A stretch of DNA of 64,000 bases from Paenibacillus sonchi (GTDB lineage Bacteria > Bacillota > Bacilli > Paenibacillales > Paenibacillaceae). Below are positions 17,174 to 26,962 of this stretch, in pieces. The notes below the pieces were generated by a model. The model saw nothing but the letters and a program-made list of their open reading frames with translations, made no database searches and was not told the DNA's origin. The stretch lies in the NCBI RefSeq assembly GCF_016772475.1, contig NZ_CP068595.1:5332001-5396000 (forward strand), read 5' to 3'. The position numbers and the translations under genes are program-made. Within the stretch, counting starts at the first letter, position 1. Every line of letters starts with the position of its first letter.

Positions 17174-18601
17174 ATGAATAATAAATCAGGCCGGCAGTCT
17201 TTCCGGGAACGATTGGAATATATGGTAAGCAAGCTTCGGACTGATATCCTGAGCGGAATTTTGCAGCCTGGAGCGTATCTGCCTGCCGAGAGCACGTTGG
17301 CCAAGCAGTTTGAGCTAAGCAACAAATCCGTCCGCAGAGGGCTGGATGTCCTTGTACAAGAAGGTCTGATTGTGAAAATAGACCGTGTGGGCAGCATGGT
17401 GATGGAATCGGTCAAGGAAAGGATCCGCATTCATTTTGGCTGCAGCTCATCCCTGACGAAGGACTTCAAGCTGGATGATCTCATTGCAGAATTCCACCGG
17501 CTGCATCCCGGGATTCATGTGCTGCCGCTCGCGCTGAATAATTTCGACCATGTGAACTCTGCCATGGAGCTGATCAACAACGGGATGCTGGATGTATTGT
17601 CGCTGAACAGCACCCAGTTTCAGGAGCTGGCCGAGAACGGTTCAGCCGGGCTTCTGGAGACGCTGGAGCCTGACCCGGGACTGTATCCGATCGCAAGTGA
17701 GGCTTTTTTGCACAACGGGGCGCTGTTTGCCTATCCGATTTCCTTCTCCCCGGTGGTGCTCTGCTACAACAAAACCCATTTCCGCGAGGCGGATCTGCCT
17801 GAGCCGGACAGTTACTGGACCTGGGATGATCTGATTGAGGCGGCCCGGAAGCTGTCGGAGAAACGCGGGCGTCACGCCGTGTATTTTGTGCCTGCATCTG
17901 AGAACCGTTATTCCGTCTTTCTCCTGCAGAGCGGAATCCGGACGATGGAGGATGGTGAGCATCATCAAACGCTGAGCCCTGAGACGGCCAACAGTCTTAA
18001 TGTATACAGCAGGCTGGTGAATAATCATCAGATATTCCCTAAATATCTGGCTGGCAACCATGATGATGAGACGGTGTCGCTGTTTGTCCAGGAGCAGGTG
18101 TCGATGATATTGACGACTTATTACAACTTAAATGATTTCAAGGACCTATCCCTGGATTATGACTTGGCCCCGCTGCCTACGCTCAAAGCAAAGGACCCGC
18201 AAAAAACGCTGCTTGTTACGATCGGTGCGGCCGTTGTGGAGAATTCGCGGCAGAAGGAGGCTGCACGTCAATTTGTCAGCTTTCTGGCTTCGCCTGAGGC
18301 GCAGCGGATGATCCGGGAGCGTTCGGTCAGTATTCCGGCCCGCAAACGGATTGCTGAAATGGCCGTGGATGATCATTTGAACCGTCCGTCAAGATATCTG
18401 ATGTATAGAGAGTTGTTTCCAACATTTTCATACCTCAGAGATTTGGGTCTTCCCATTGCCGTATTGCAAAGCTTCCGCAAGCTGCTGAATGCTTATTGGT
18501 CGAGAATGATTGATGAAACGACACTGTACGAGGAAATGGGCCGGCTTATCGCCGAAGAAAATAAAGGGAAAGCCGGTGGAGCAACGAAGGCGCTCATATA
18601 A
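17174..18601 (+). CDS. GntR-type regulator fused to a solute-binding-protein domain
   Basis: A 475-residue chimera. Residues 10-80 form a GntR winged HTH (LRTDILSGILQPGAYLPAE, then LAKQFELSNKSVRRGLDVL). From about 90 to 440 it resembles an extracellular family-1 sugar-binding protein (FHRLHPGIHVL, YPISFSPVVLCYNKTHF, FVSFLASPEAQRMI). No signal peptide or lipobox is present, so the binding-protein fold serves as a cytoplasmic effector domain. ATG 17174 has GGGAGA 7 nt upstream. It precedes the SBP/permease genes, so it probably senses the imported sugar and controls the 19-34 kb locus. Such chimeras are known in Paenibacillus but few have been studied. Confidence 0.88.
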   Translation: MNNKSGRQSFRERLEYMVSKLRTDILSGILQPGAYLPAESTLAKQFELSNKSVRRGLDVLVQEGLIVKIDRVGSMVMESVKERIRIHFGCSSSLTKDFKLDDLIAEFHRLHPGIHVLPLALNNFDHVNSAMELINNGMLDVLSLNSTQFQELAENGSAGLLETLEPDPGLYPIASEAFLHNGALFAYPISFSPVVLCYNKTHFREADLPEPDSYWTWDDLIEAARKLSEKRGRHAVYFVPASENRYSVFLLQSGIRTMEDGEHHQTLSPETANSLNVYSRLVNNHQIFPKYLAGNHDDETVSLFVQEQVSMILTTYYNLNDFKDLSLDYDLAPLPTLKAKDPQKTLLVTIGAAVVENSRQKEAARQFVSFLASPEAQRMIRERSVSIPARKRIAEMAVDDHLNRPSRYLMYRELFPTFSYLRDLGLPIAVLQSFRKLLNAYWSRMIDETTLYEEMGRLIAEENKGKAGGATKALI

Positions 18602-18831
18602 GTGCATCCCGTGATGGGTTGAGATCAAGCGTAACGAAGGCAGAATGTGGCCGTTGTTGCGCGTTTTTTTTGCGGTTTTTTGGGACTGCGGGGATCGGAA
18701 AAATAGCTCTGCACATAGCAACATGTCAAACCATGTTAGATTTTTCACAATATTTTCGTAGTGAGATTACATTGGTGAAAGGATAATGTGATGTATAATT
18801 ACATAAAAACAAAAGAATATTCAAATTTTAA

Positions 18832-18860
18832 TTGACTTCAAGAGATGACGAAAATATAAT
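18832..18860 (+). promoter_or_regulatory. Sigma-A promoter of the sugar import locus
   Basis: TTGACT (18832-18837), a 17-nt spacer, then TATAAT (18855-18860). It lies in the 514-nt gap between the GntR chimera and the SBP gene and predicts a ~250-nt 5' leader with no clear riboswitch. Apart from AT-rich sequence and this promoter, I see nothing else in 18602-19115. Confidence 0.75.
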
Positions 18861-19115
18861 AAATACATCAGATATATATCAGAGAAATGAAATTTCGGTT
18901 CTGAATATCTGACCTGTGAATCAAAAAGAAGTCAGGAATGAGAAATCTGGCACAAATACGGAAAAAGTGAAAGGCTGGTGGAGAAATTCAAGACTGAATG
19001 CGTGGATAGGTTATTTTTCTGAAACTCTTTGATGTACTGTTGATTCCCTTATAGTGTGTTAGTAAATATATCATAGGAACTATCTTACTTTTACTTATTA
19101 ATAGGGGGTTGAATT

Positions 19116-20784
19116 ATGAATGCTGCTAAAAGGAAGCTAGCGATGTTATTGCCAGTAATGACGCTGCTGGTTACACTGGTGTCAGCCTGTGGCGGAACAA
19201 GCAATAATGCCGGCAGTACTGCCGAACCATCCGGCTCACCGGGAACTCAGAGTTCCACATCTGCTCCTCCTGTAGAAGGAAGTCACTCAGTAGGCGGCCT
19301 GCAAGTCCCGATTGTCGCGGACAAGATGGAATTTTCCCTATGGTCTCCAAGCGGAGGCAACTTCCGGGGAACCAATTTTAATGAGAAATTATCCTTTCAG
19401 CAGATGGAAAAGAACACCAACATTCATATCAACTTTCAGCACAGTACTGAAGCCAGTGCAGAAGCATTCAGCCTGCTGATGTCCTCCGGCAAACTCCCGG
19501 ATATCATCTACAATGATCTGTGGGGCACGGACTCCGGCAAATACGGTGCTCAGGGGGCGCTCCTTCCATTGGAAGATCTGATTGACCAGTATGCGCCCAA
19601 TTTTAAAAAAATCCTCGACGACCACCCGGATATCCGGGGGCAAATCACCTCGCCCGAAGGGCATATCTACTATCTCCCAAACCTCGTACTCGATTCCCAG
19701 GATTTGACTCAGATGTTCCCGCAGGTCCGCAGTGACTGGGTGGAGAAGCTGGGTCTCCCGATGCCGAAAACTACAGAAGACTGGTATAACATGCTCAAAG
19801 CCTTTAGGGAGCAGGACCCCAACGGCAACGGAAAAAAAGATGAAATTCCGCTCGTCACCGTCAATCTGGAGAATATTATGATGCTGTTCGCGCCGGCTTT
19901 TGGCGTCGAATATGGCTTCTTCGTGGATAACGGTAAAGTGAAATACGGACCTTACGATCCACGGTTCAAAGATGTTGTTGCCTATCTGAACCGGCTGTAC
20001 AAAGAACAGCTGCTGGACCCGAACTATCTGGTCGATACGACGTTCCAGACGCTGACGGAGAAGGTGACCACGGATGTGGCTGGTGCCTGGTTCGGCTGGT
20101 CGGGCTCCTGACATGGGGAACTTCACAACGCTGATGGAAGGCAAACATGACACCTTCAAAATTGCGGCGGCGATTCCTCCAAAGGGACCAAACGGTGATC
20201 AGCGCCATGTCTCCTTCCGCTGGCAGGCTGCGGCTCATGGGCTTGCTGTATCCTCGAAGACCGCGCATCCCGAAGAGGTGATGAAATGGCTGGACTACCA
20301 GTATTCCGAAGAAGGAATTCTGCTGAACAATTTCGGCGTGGAAGGCAAGTCCTATGATCTGGTGAACGGAGAGCCTGTCTATAAGAAAGAGGTTACGCAT
20401 CCAACGAATGGGCTGACCAATACCCAGGAGCTGCTGAACCATACCATCGGCGGCGGAAGCTGGGCTACAGTTGCCGATACCCGTTATGCGGAGCAGATCC
20501 GTGAAGCGAACGGACAAACGGAAAATCCGCTGGAGATTTACAAGGATTATATTGATTTTGACGCGAAGCTGCCGCCGGTTCAATTCACGGCTGAAGAAAA
20601 TGAAATTGTGGTTCCTCTCATGGCCGACATTCAGACCTATGTGGCGGAAACAATTAATGCCCGGATTATGGGACGACAGAGCTTCGATGATTATGACAAG
20701 GTAATGAAGCAGCTGGAGCAAATGGGTATTGGCGAGGTGCTGAAGCAATACCAGGCTGCATTTGAGCGGTTCAAAGGAAAATAA
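19116..20784 (+). pseudogene. Sugar ABC transporter solute-binding lipoprotein, frameshifted (+1)
   Basis: A family-1 type lipoprotein binding protein of ~555 residues split in two frames. The first frame has a lipoprotein signal with lipobox LVSAC, a Ser/Thr/Pro tether, then LPDIIYNDLW and PQVRSDWVEKLGLPMP typical of Paenibacillus oligosaccharide-binding proteins. It hits TGA at 20109 just after AWFGWSGS. The second frame continues DMGNFTTLMEGKHD to the normal C-terminal end FERFKGK. Removing one base at 20103-20109 restores the protein. Start ATG 19116 follows AGGGGGTTG. It delivers the substrate to the two permeases below. No ATPase is in the cluster; a shared MsmX-type ATPase is usual for this class. 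Confidence 0.85.
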
Positions 20785-20885
20785 GTGGAGCAGGGTTGTC
20801 CTGTCCAGGCGGTATGCAGAAATTCCGGCAGCCGCCTGGGCAGGACAGCTAGTACCATCGCCTGTGTCCGGGAAAGGAGACCCCT

Positions 20886-21851
20886 ATGGCAGTACCCTTG
20901 AATGCAGCCAAAACCCAAAGCAGGAAACTTCAGGCGAAACGGAGTTCCGTCTCGCTGAAGCGAATGATGTCCAACCGTTACCTTTATCTAATGCTGCTGC
21001 CCACTGTGCTCTATTTTCTCATTTTTGAATACAAACCGATGTACGGTGCGATTATCGCCTTCAAAGATTTCAATCCTTTCTCAGGTGTTGCCGGCAGCCC
21101 CTGGGTGGGCTTCAAAAACTTCGAGAAGTTTTTCGAGAGCTATTATTTCTTCCGGTTGCTGAAGAACACTTTTCTTATGAGCTTTTATTCGCTGCTGTTT
21201 ATTTTTCCGGCTTCACTGGCTTTCGCGCTGCTGCTTAATGAACTGCGGCTCAAAAAGCTGAAATCCTTCCTGCAGACGGTTTCGTATCTGCCGCATTTTA
21301 TTTCGCTGATTGTCATCTGCGGGATGATTATTGATTTCACCAAGCCGGGAGGTATTATCAACAGCCTGCTGCTCGGCATAGGAATCATCTCGGAGCCGAT
21401 TCAGTTTCTGATTCTTCCGGAATGGTTCCGCACAATTTATGTAGGTTCAGGCATGTGGCAGAGCCTGGGATGGAACTCCATTATTTATCTGGCCGCATTA
21501 TCCGGCATTAACCCGAGCCTTTATGAGGCTGCGGTGGTCGATGGAGCAGGGCGCTGGAAACAGCTGACACATATTACACTGCCGGGAATACTGCCCACGG
21601 TGCTAATCCTTTTGATTTTGAATGTCGGGACCCTGCTGAATGTGGGCTGGGACAAAATTATATTGCTGTATAATCCGGGGACTTACGTCACGGCGGACGT
21701 CATCTCCACCTTTGTTTACAGACGGGGTGTCATGGAAGCCGATTACAGCTTCTCGGCAGCGGTAGGCCTGTTCAACTCCGTCATCAATTTTACACTGCTG
21801 GTGCTGGCAAACCGGATCAGCCGGAAGACGACCGAAAATAGTTTATGGTGA
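20886..21851 (+). CDS. Sugar ABC transporter permease, LplB type
   Basis: 321 residues with six predicted membrane helices and the EAA loop YEAAVVDGAGRWKQLTHITL that contacts the ATPase. The N-terminal signature PTVLYFLIFEYKPMYGAIIAF is typical of LplB/YtcP-type importers for polysaccharide fragments. ATG 20886 has GGAAAGGAG 6 nt upstream. It pairs with the next permease, 16 nt downstream. Confidence 0.93.
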   Translation: MAVPLNAAKTQSRKLQAKRSSVSLKRMMSNRYLYLMLLPTVLYFLIFEYKPMYGAIIAFKDFNPFSGVAGSPWVGFKNFEKFFESYYFFRLLKNTFLMSFYSLLFIFPASLAFALLLNELRLKKLKSFLQTVSYLPHFISLIVICGMIIDFTKPGGIINSLLLGIGIISEPIQFLILPEWFRTIYVGSGMWQSLGWNSIIYLAALSGINPSLYEAAVVDGAGRWKQLTHITLPGILPTVLILLILNVGTLLNVGWDKIILLYNPGTYVTADVISTFVYRRGVMEADYSFSAAVGLFNSVINFTLLVLANRISRKTTENSLW

Positions 21852-21867
21852 GGGGGGAGGGAAAACA

Positions 21868-22746
21868 GTGGTAATCAAACGCAGCATTCCCGAAATGATC
21901 TTCGACAGCTGTAATGTGCTGTTCCTGATCTTTTGTTCCTTCCTGTTCCTGTATCCGATGTGGTATGTGCTGGTGTCCTCGTTCAGTGATGTCCATGCCA
22001 TCGCCGCAGGCGAGGTAAGCTTCTGGCCGAAAGGCTTCAATGCGGATGCTTATAAGCTGGTTTTTGAGGATCAGCGGATCTGGACGGCATACGGGAATAC
22101 GTTCATTTATGTAATCGCAGGCACTTTTATTAACCTGGTTCTGACTACGCTTGGCGCCTATCCGCTGTCCAGAAAAAATCTGGAAGGCCGCAGCCTGATA
22201 ATGGCTTTTATCGTGTTCACGATGTTCTTCAGCGGCGGTCTGATTCCGGCTTACCTCAATGTGCGTGAGCTTGGGCTGTACGATACCAGGTGGGCGCTGC
22301 TCCTGCCGGGCGCAGTGAGTGCTTTTAATCTGATCGTGATGCGGACCTTCTTCCAGTCCATACCCGACAGCCTTATTGAATCCGCCAAAATCGACGGTGC
22401 CCATGACTTCCGTATTCTGCTGCGGATTGTGCTGCCGTTATCCATGCCTGTACTGGCGGTTATGACCCTGTTCTATGCGGTAGGGCACTGGAACAGCTGG
22501 TTCCCGGCGATGATTTATTTGCAGGACCGCAATTTATTCCCGCTGCAGCTGATTCTGAGGGAAATTCTGATTCAATCCTCCGCGCAGAATATGCTGGCCG
22601 GAGTTACGCAGGATGAGGTGTTCCGCATCAGCGAATCCATCAAGTTCGCGACCATCATCATCGCAACGGTGCCTATTCTGTTGATCTATCCGTTTTTGCA
22701 AAAGTATTTTGTCAAAGGCGTTATGATCGGTGCGCTAAAAGAGTAA
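21868..22746 (+). CDS. Sugar ABC transporter permease, YtcP/CUT1 type
   Basis: A 292-residue second permease with six membrane helices. The hallmark segments are FLYPMWYVLVSSFSD near the start, FFSGGLIPAYL in the middle, the EAA-like loop IDGAHDFRILLRIVLPLSMP and the ending YPFLQKYFVKGVMIGALKE. The GTG start lies after a strong GGGGGGAGGG ribosome site. It forms the heterodimeric channel with the upstream permease. Confidence 0.93.
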   Translation: MVIKRSIPEMIFDSCNVLFLIFCSFLFLYPMWYVLVSSFSDVHAIAAGEVSFWPKGFNADAYKLVFEDQRIWTAYGNTFIYVIAGTFINLVLTTLGAYPLSRKNLEGRSLIMAFIVFTMFFSGGLIPAYLNVRELGLYDTRWALLLPGAVSAFNLIVMRTFFQSIPDSLIESAKIDGAHDFRILLRIVLPLSMPVLAVMTLFYAVGHWNSWFPAMIYLQDRNLFPLQLILREILIQSSAQNMLAGVTQDEVFRISESIKFATIIIATVPILLIYPFLQKYFVKGVMIGALKE

Positions 22747-22873
22747 GCAGACGGAGAGCAGATCCAGAGAGTGAACTCAGAGTGCAGAGAAAGAGAGCAA
22801 AGACAGAAGCAAAAACAGAGAAAAAACATTCGCATTGTAATAAATGCGGAGCAGCCGGGAGGAGAGAGGTAAT

Positions 22874-23935
22874 ATGAAGGCGGTAGTTTCCCAAAATGGC
22901 CAAATTAGCGTGGCCGATATTCCCGCTCCGGTGCTTGAAGACGGCTTCGTGCTCGTCGAGACTGAATATTCAGCCATCAGCCCCGGAACAGAAATCATGA
23001 TGAATGGCATTCATCGCCCGAAACCAGTTGTTCTCGGCTATAGTGCGGCTGGCGTGATCCGGTCGCGGGGAAAAGGAATGGAGCATTGGCCGGAAGGCCA
23101 GCGGGTGGCCTGCTATGGGGCACCTTACGCCAAACATGCGGAATGGCTGCTGATGCCGCAGCATCTGATGGTGCCGGTGCCGGAGCATGTCAGCCCGGAG
23201 GAGGCGTCAACGGTGGGCCTGGGAGCCATCGCGGTCCATGCCGTTAGGCAGGCGGATCTGCAGTTCGGTGAAACGCTGGTGCTGATTGGGGCAGGCATTC
23301 TCGGCCAATTGATTGCACAGATAGCGCGGGCCGCCGGCTGCCGGGTGATTGTCTATGATCTGCTTGCCGGGCGCTGCCGGACTGCCGAGAGTCTCGGCAT
23401 CCGCCATATTGCGGTGAATCCGCAGCGGGTCAGCCGGCATCTTGATAATCTGACAGCAGGAATGGGGGCCGATGCTGTAATTATCTGTGCCGGGGGCAAA
23501 TCAGGCGGACTTGTCGATCAGGGCCTGGAATGGGTGAGGAATCAAGGGAAGGTGCTGCTGGTCGGAGATGTGAAGCCGGACTTCTCGCGCGAGCTGATGT
23601 TCGGGAAGGAAGCGCAGGTGCTGATCTCCAGGGCAGGTGGTCCGGGACGTTATGATCCTGTCTATGAGAAACAGGGAATTGACTATCCTTATGGCTACGT
23701 CCGCTGGACCGAAGGGCGTAACATGGCGGAATATATCCGGCTGATCTCAGAGGGCGATATCCGGGTGAAACCGCTGATCAGCAGCGTGTTCCCGCTGGAA
23801 CGCTCAGCAGATGCCTTCCGGCAGTATGCTGAATCTCCGGCAGAGCTGCTGGGAGCGGTTCTCGCCTATCCCATAACTGGTATTCAGGATGCAGAACATG
23901 CTGAAGCCAAAGTTAAGGAAGGGCAAGGCGGATGA
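22874..23935 (+). CDS. Zinc-type alcohol dehydrogenase-like oxidoreductase (MDR)
   Basis: A 353-residue medium-chain dehydrogenase. The nucleotide-binding fold carries GAGILGQLIAQIARAAG around residue 145. In the catalytic domain the usual GHE-type zinc motif is replaced by SPGTE and GYSAAG, so a catalytic zinc is doubtful; this subgroup includes sugar and polyol dehydrogenases that differ in metal use. ATG 22874 follows GGAGGAGAGAGG; an in-frame upstream ATG at 22844 is less likely. The stop overlaps the next start (ATGA). It may oxidise the imported sugar or its product. Confidence 0.85.
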   Translation: MKAVVSQNGQISVADIPAPVLEDGFVLVETEYSAISPGTEIMMNGIHRPKPVVLGYSAAGVIRSRGKGMEHWPEGQRVACYGAPYAKHAEWLLMPQHLMVPVPEHVSPEEASTVGLGAIAVHAVRQADLQFGETLVLIGAGILGQLIAQIARAAGCRVIVYDLLAGRCRTAESLGIRHIAVNPQRVSRHLDNLTAGMGADAVIICAGGKSGGLVDQGLEWVRNQGKVLLVGDVKPDFSRELMFGKEAQVLISRAGGPGRYDPVYEKQGIDYPYGYVRWTEGRNMAEYIRLISEGDIRVKPLISSVFPLERSADAFRQYAESPAELLGAVLAYPITGIQDAEHAEAKVKEGQGG

Positions 23936-25824
23936 AGGCGCTGCGGATTGGCGGACCGCTGAGCGGACTTGCCGTATGGGCATCGGCTTATGGCAAATGG
24001 CGGGGGAAGGACCGGATTTATGCCATATCTTCCGGCAGTCCCTGTATGCTGTTCGTGCTTGATCCTGCTGGCAGTGAACCGGTGCAGCAGTTCGCGCTGG
24101 AAGGCTCAGACCACTGCTGGGGTGTTGTTGCGGCGGCAAGCGGGGTCTACATCGGGGGCAGCGGTATTTTATACAGATTCACGCATGAGCAAGGGATAGA
24201 GAATCTGGGCGAGATGATTCCCGGTGAATTCTACACCTGGCGGCTTGCAGCGGATGACGAAGGCAAAATCTACGGAGGCTGTTACCCGGGCGGCAAAGTC
24301 TTTCAATATAACCCGTCCACGGGACAGTTCAGAGATTACGGCGTCATGGTGGAGGGGGAGCAATACGCCCGCTCGATGGAAGCCTGGAAGGGCAAGCTGT
24401 ATGTTGGGGTGGGGACCCGGTGTCCGCATATTGTGGAGCTGGATACAGTGACAGGTGTCCGTGCAGAGATCAGCCTGCCGGAGGAATGTTCTACAGAGCA
24501 GCTGGTCTATGATCTGAATATTGTCCATGGAAAAATGTTAGTCCGGATAACACCGTGTTCCCGGTTATATATCTATGATCTGGAGCTGGGGCGGTGGGAG
24601 AAATGCATTGATCATGTGAGTGGACTTAGTGTATCTGCGCCAGACCCTCAGGGGAATGTGTATTTCATCAAAGAGGATATTCTGCAGCGCTATGCACTCG
24701 CAGCAGGCATTCTCTCACCCACTTCACTTGCGATGCCGGAACCGGCAGGAGATTACGGCTGGCTGGAAAGCCATCCGTTGAACCCGCACGGAACCTGCCT
24801 GGCAGGAGTGCACAGGGACGGGACCTGCTGGATCTATGATCCGGAGAATGACCGGCACACGGTTATGGATTTTATGCTGCAAGGACAGCCCGTCCATCTG
24901 CAGTCACTGGCCTGGGGGCCGGAAGGAAAATTGTACATCGGCGGCTATTTTGCCGGCGGACTGGCCAGCTATGATCCGGCGTCCTCAGAAATGATCTCGC
25001 ACCGGGGCATCGGACAGATTGAGGGGATGATGGCGGCTCACGGCATCATGTATCTCGGCGTTTATCCCAAGGCCAATATCTTTGCCTATGATCCGAACCT
25101 GGAGTGGAACCCGGGCAGCAATCCTAAGCTGGCTTTTTCGCTGCAGGAGGAAGAGCAGGACCGCGCTTTTGCCTGGACCCTGGCGGGAGACGAGCTGGCT
25201 ATCGGTACGGTGCCGTCCTATGGCCGGAATGGAGGCGCATTGACGCTGTTTCATCCCGTAAGCGGAACGCGTGAAGTGTTCCGGGGGCTTTTGCCACAGC
25301 AGAGCATTGTATCTTTAGCTGCCGGAGAGGAACTGCTGTTTGCCGGAGGCTCCGTCTGGGGAGGACTCGGGATTGCTCCTGAGCGGAAGGAAGCGTCTCT
25401 CATGATCTGGGAGGTGAACAGCCGCCGCAAGGTGTGGGAGGGCGTTCCGGTACCGGGTGAACAAGCAATCTCCGCGCTTGCGCTCGATGATGAGGGCAAG
25501 GTGTGGGGGCTCACCGCAGGGATGCTTTTTCTTTTTAACCCGGTAACCCTGAAGACTGAACAGACCATTCCGGTGCTTCCGGTGGACTGGGAAGCGATGA
25601 CTCACTTCTGGCGGGGAGGCTGCGAGCTGCTGTACAGGGAAGGCGTATTGTACGGGACGGCGGGGAACCATCTATTCAAATATGATGTGCGCCTGAACCA
25701 ACTGGAGGTGCTGGACGAAAATGCCCGGCTGCTGGCGGTGGATGGCGAAGGCGGATTGTATTTTGCCCGGACAACGGCACTGTACCGGATTCAGACCTTG
25801 GAGCCAGGACAGGAGGCGCTATGA
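23932..25824 (+). CDS. Cytoplasmic beta-propeller protein of unknown function
   Basis: A 630-residue protein without signal peptide. It is built of repeated four-stranded blades of the pattern GKIYGGCYPGGKVFQYNP, GKLYVGVGTRCPHIVELD, GKLYIGGYFAGGLASYDP, spaced about 45-60 residues, as in WD40/NHL-like seven- or eight-bladed propellers. No catalytic residues can be assigned; several polysaccharide lyase families and sugar-binding proteins use this fold. It is translationally coupled to the MDR dehydrogenase (4-nt overlap) and to the glycosyltransferase (4-nt overlap), so it belongs to the same pathway. Its lack of export suggests a cytosolic oligosaccharide enzyme or sensor. Confidence 0.75.
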   Translation: MKALRIGGPLSGLAVWASAYGKWRGKDRIYAISSGSPCMLFVLDPAGSEPVQQFALEGSDHCWGVVAAASGVYIGGSGILYRFTHEQGIENLGEMIPGEFYTWRLAADDEGKIYGGCYPGGKVFQYNPSTGQFRDYGVMVEGEQYARSMEAWKGKLYVGVGTRCPHIVELDTVTGVRAEISLPEECSTEQLVYDLNIVHGKMLVRITPCSRLYIYDLELGRWEKCIDHVSGLSVSAPDPQGNVYFIKEDILQRYALAAGILSPTSLAMPEPAGDYGWLESHPLNPHGTCLAGVHRDGTCWIYDPENDRHTVMDFMLQGQPVHLQSLAWGPEGKLYIGGYFAGGLASYDPASSEMISHRGIGQIEGMMAAHGIMYLGVYPKANIFAYDPNLEWNPGSNPKLAFSLQEEEQDRAFAWTLAGDELAIGTVPSYGRNGGALTLFHPVSGTREVFRGLLPQQSIVSLAAGEELLFAGGSVWGGLGIAPERKEASLMIWEVNSRRKVWEGVPVPGEQAISALALDDEGKVWGLTAGMLFLFNPVTLKTEQTIPVLPVDWEAMTHFWRGGCELLYREGVLYGTAGNHLFKYDVRLNQLEVLDENARLLAVDGEGGLYFARTTALYRIQTLEPGQEAL

Positions 25825-26885
25825 AGATCTTGTATTTCTACAAATTTTGCTTGCTGGGCGGAGTCACTACACAATTGGCGAACAGGCTTAAGTTTCTGCG
25901 CGGGCGGGCGGAGGTGCATTTTGCCTTTCTGGAGGATTACGGCGGAGCCAGCGCTTTTGAAGGCTATGCGCAAGTGTGTATTCTCGGCAAGCCCGACGAA
26001 CTCAGGAATTACATTGAAGCTCATGATTTTGATGTGATTATCACGATCGATACCTATGAACTGTATGAAGCGCTGGGGCCAGCCGGGCAAAAGAAAGTGA
26101 TCATTCATGAGGTGCATACCACTTATGAGGAGCCCTTGCGCAAACTGGCTGAATCCAAGGATAGCCTGCCCTTTCATTACGTCATCACACCTTCTGCTTA
26201 TATGAAGGAAATGCTGGAGCGGATCGGGATACCGGATGCTTACCATGTTAATAACTGCCTGGACACGGAACTATTCAAATACGAAGCGCTTCCCGGCAAG
26301 CGGCCGCCTACGATTCTGTGGGTGGGCAAACTCGACCAGCATAAAAACTGGGAGTCTTTCATGAATATAGTGGGCAGACTGAATGCGCAATTCCCGGACC
26401 TGCACTTCTTGCTTGTCGGCGGTTACACCGCTTCCGAAGAGATTGCAAGCAAGCTCCAAGCCAGAGTGAAAGCGCTGGAAATCCGGTATTTTGAATGGCT
26501 GCCTAAAGTGGATTACGAAGAAATGAACCATTATTATTCAGCAGTAGCCGAGAGCGGCGGGGTGTACGTCAGCACTACCAGGAATGAATCGTTTGGGATG
26601 ACCGTTCTGGAGGCAATGGCCTGCCGGTGTCCGGTTGTTGTGCCCGATGTGGGGGCTTTGCCTGAGCTGCTCGATGATGAGCTGAGTGTATCGCTCTATG
26701 CTTCCGGCAGGGAAGAGGAGTGTGCTGAGCGGGTGGCCTTGCTTTTGGGGCAGGAGGGCTTGCGTGCGCGCTTGAAGACATTGGGCGAGCAGAAGGCGCG
26801 GAATACGTACAGCATTGAAGAGGTAGGAAAAGCGTATATGGCATTGCTTGAACGGTTTGTGGAGGAACGTGCAAACATCATTTGA
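25821..26885 (+). CDS. Glycosyltransferase family 4
   Basis: A 354-residue GT-B enzyme. The C-terminal nucleotide-sugar domain starts at ILWVGKLDQHKNWESF and holds the E-x7-E motif as ESFGMTVLEAMACRCPVV; the N-terminal half has the acceptor domain (KFCLLGGVTTQLANRL). It would transfer a sugar from an activated donor, which is unexpected among catabolic genes. It could also act as a phosphorylase-like or trehalose-synthase-like GT4 enzyme. It starts inside the end of the propeller gene. Confidence 0.85.
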   Translation: MKILYFYKFCLLGGVTTQLANRLKFLRGRAEVHFAFLEDYGGASAFEGYAQVCILGKPDELRNYIEAHDFDVIITIDTYELYEALGPAGQKKVIIHEVHTTYEEPLRKLAESKDSLPFHYVITPSAYMKEMLERIGIPDAYHVNNCLDTELFKYEALPGKRPPTILWVGKLDQHKNWESFMNIVGRLNAQFPDLHFLLVGGYTASEEIASKLQARVKALEIRYFEWLPKVDYEEMNHYYSAVAESGGVYVSTTRNESFGMTVLEAMACRCPVVVPDVGALPELLDDELSVSLYASGREEECAERVALLLGQEGLRARLKTLGEQKARNTYSIEEVGKAYMALLERFVEERANII

Positions 26886-26962
26886 AATCATATTGCTGCA
26901 GATTAAATGGACCGCCATTATAAAGCAATTGGTTCACCAAGTCTGCGCACGGAGGTGCAGGG

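Noticed and set aside
19087..20784. Two separate half-size binding proteins instead of one
   Set aside because: The two frames join into one continuous family-1 binding protein; the second has no signal peptide or ribosome site of its own.
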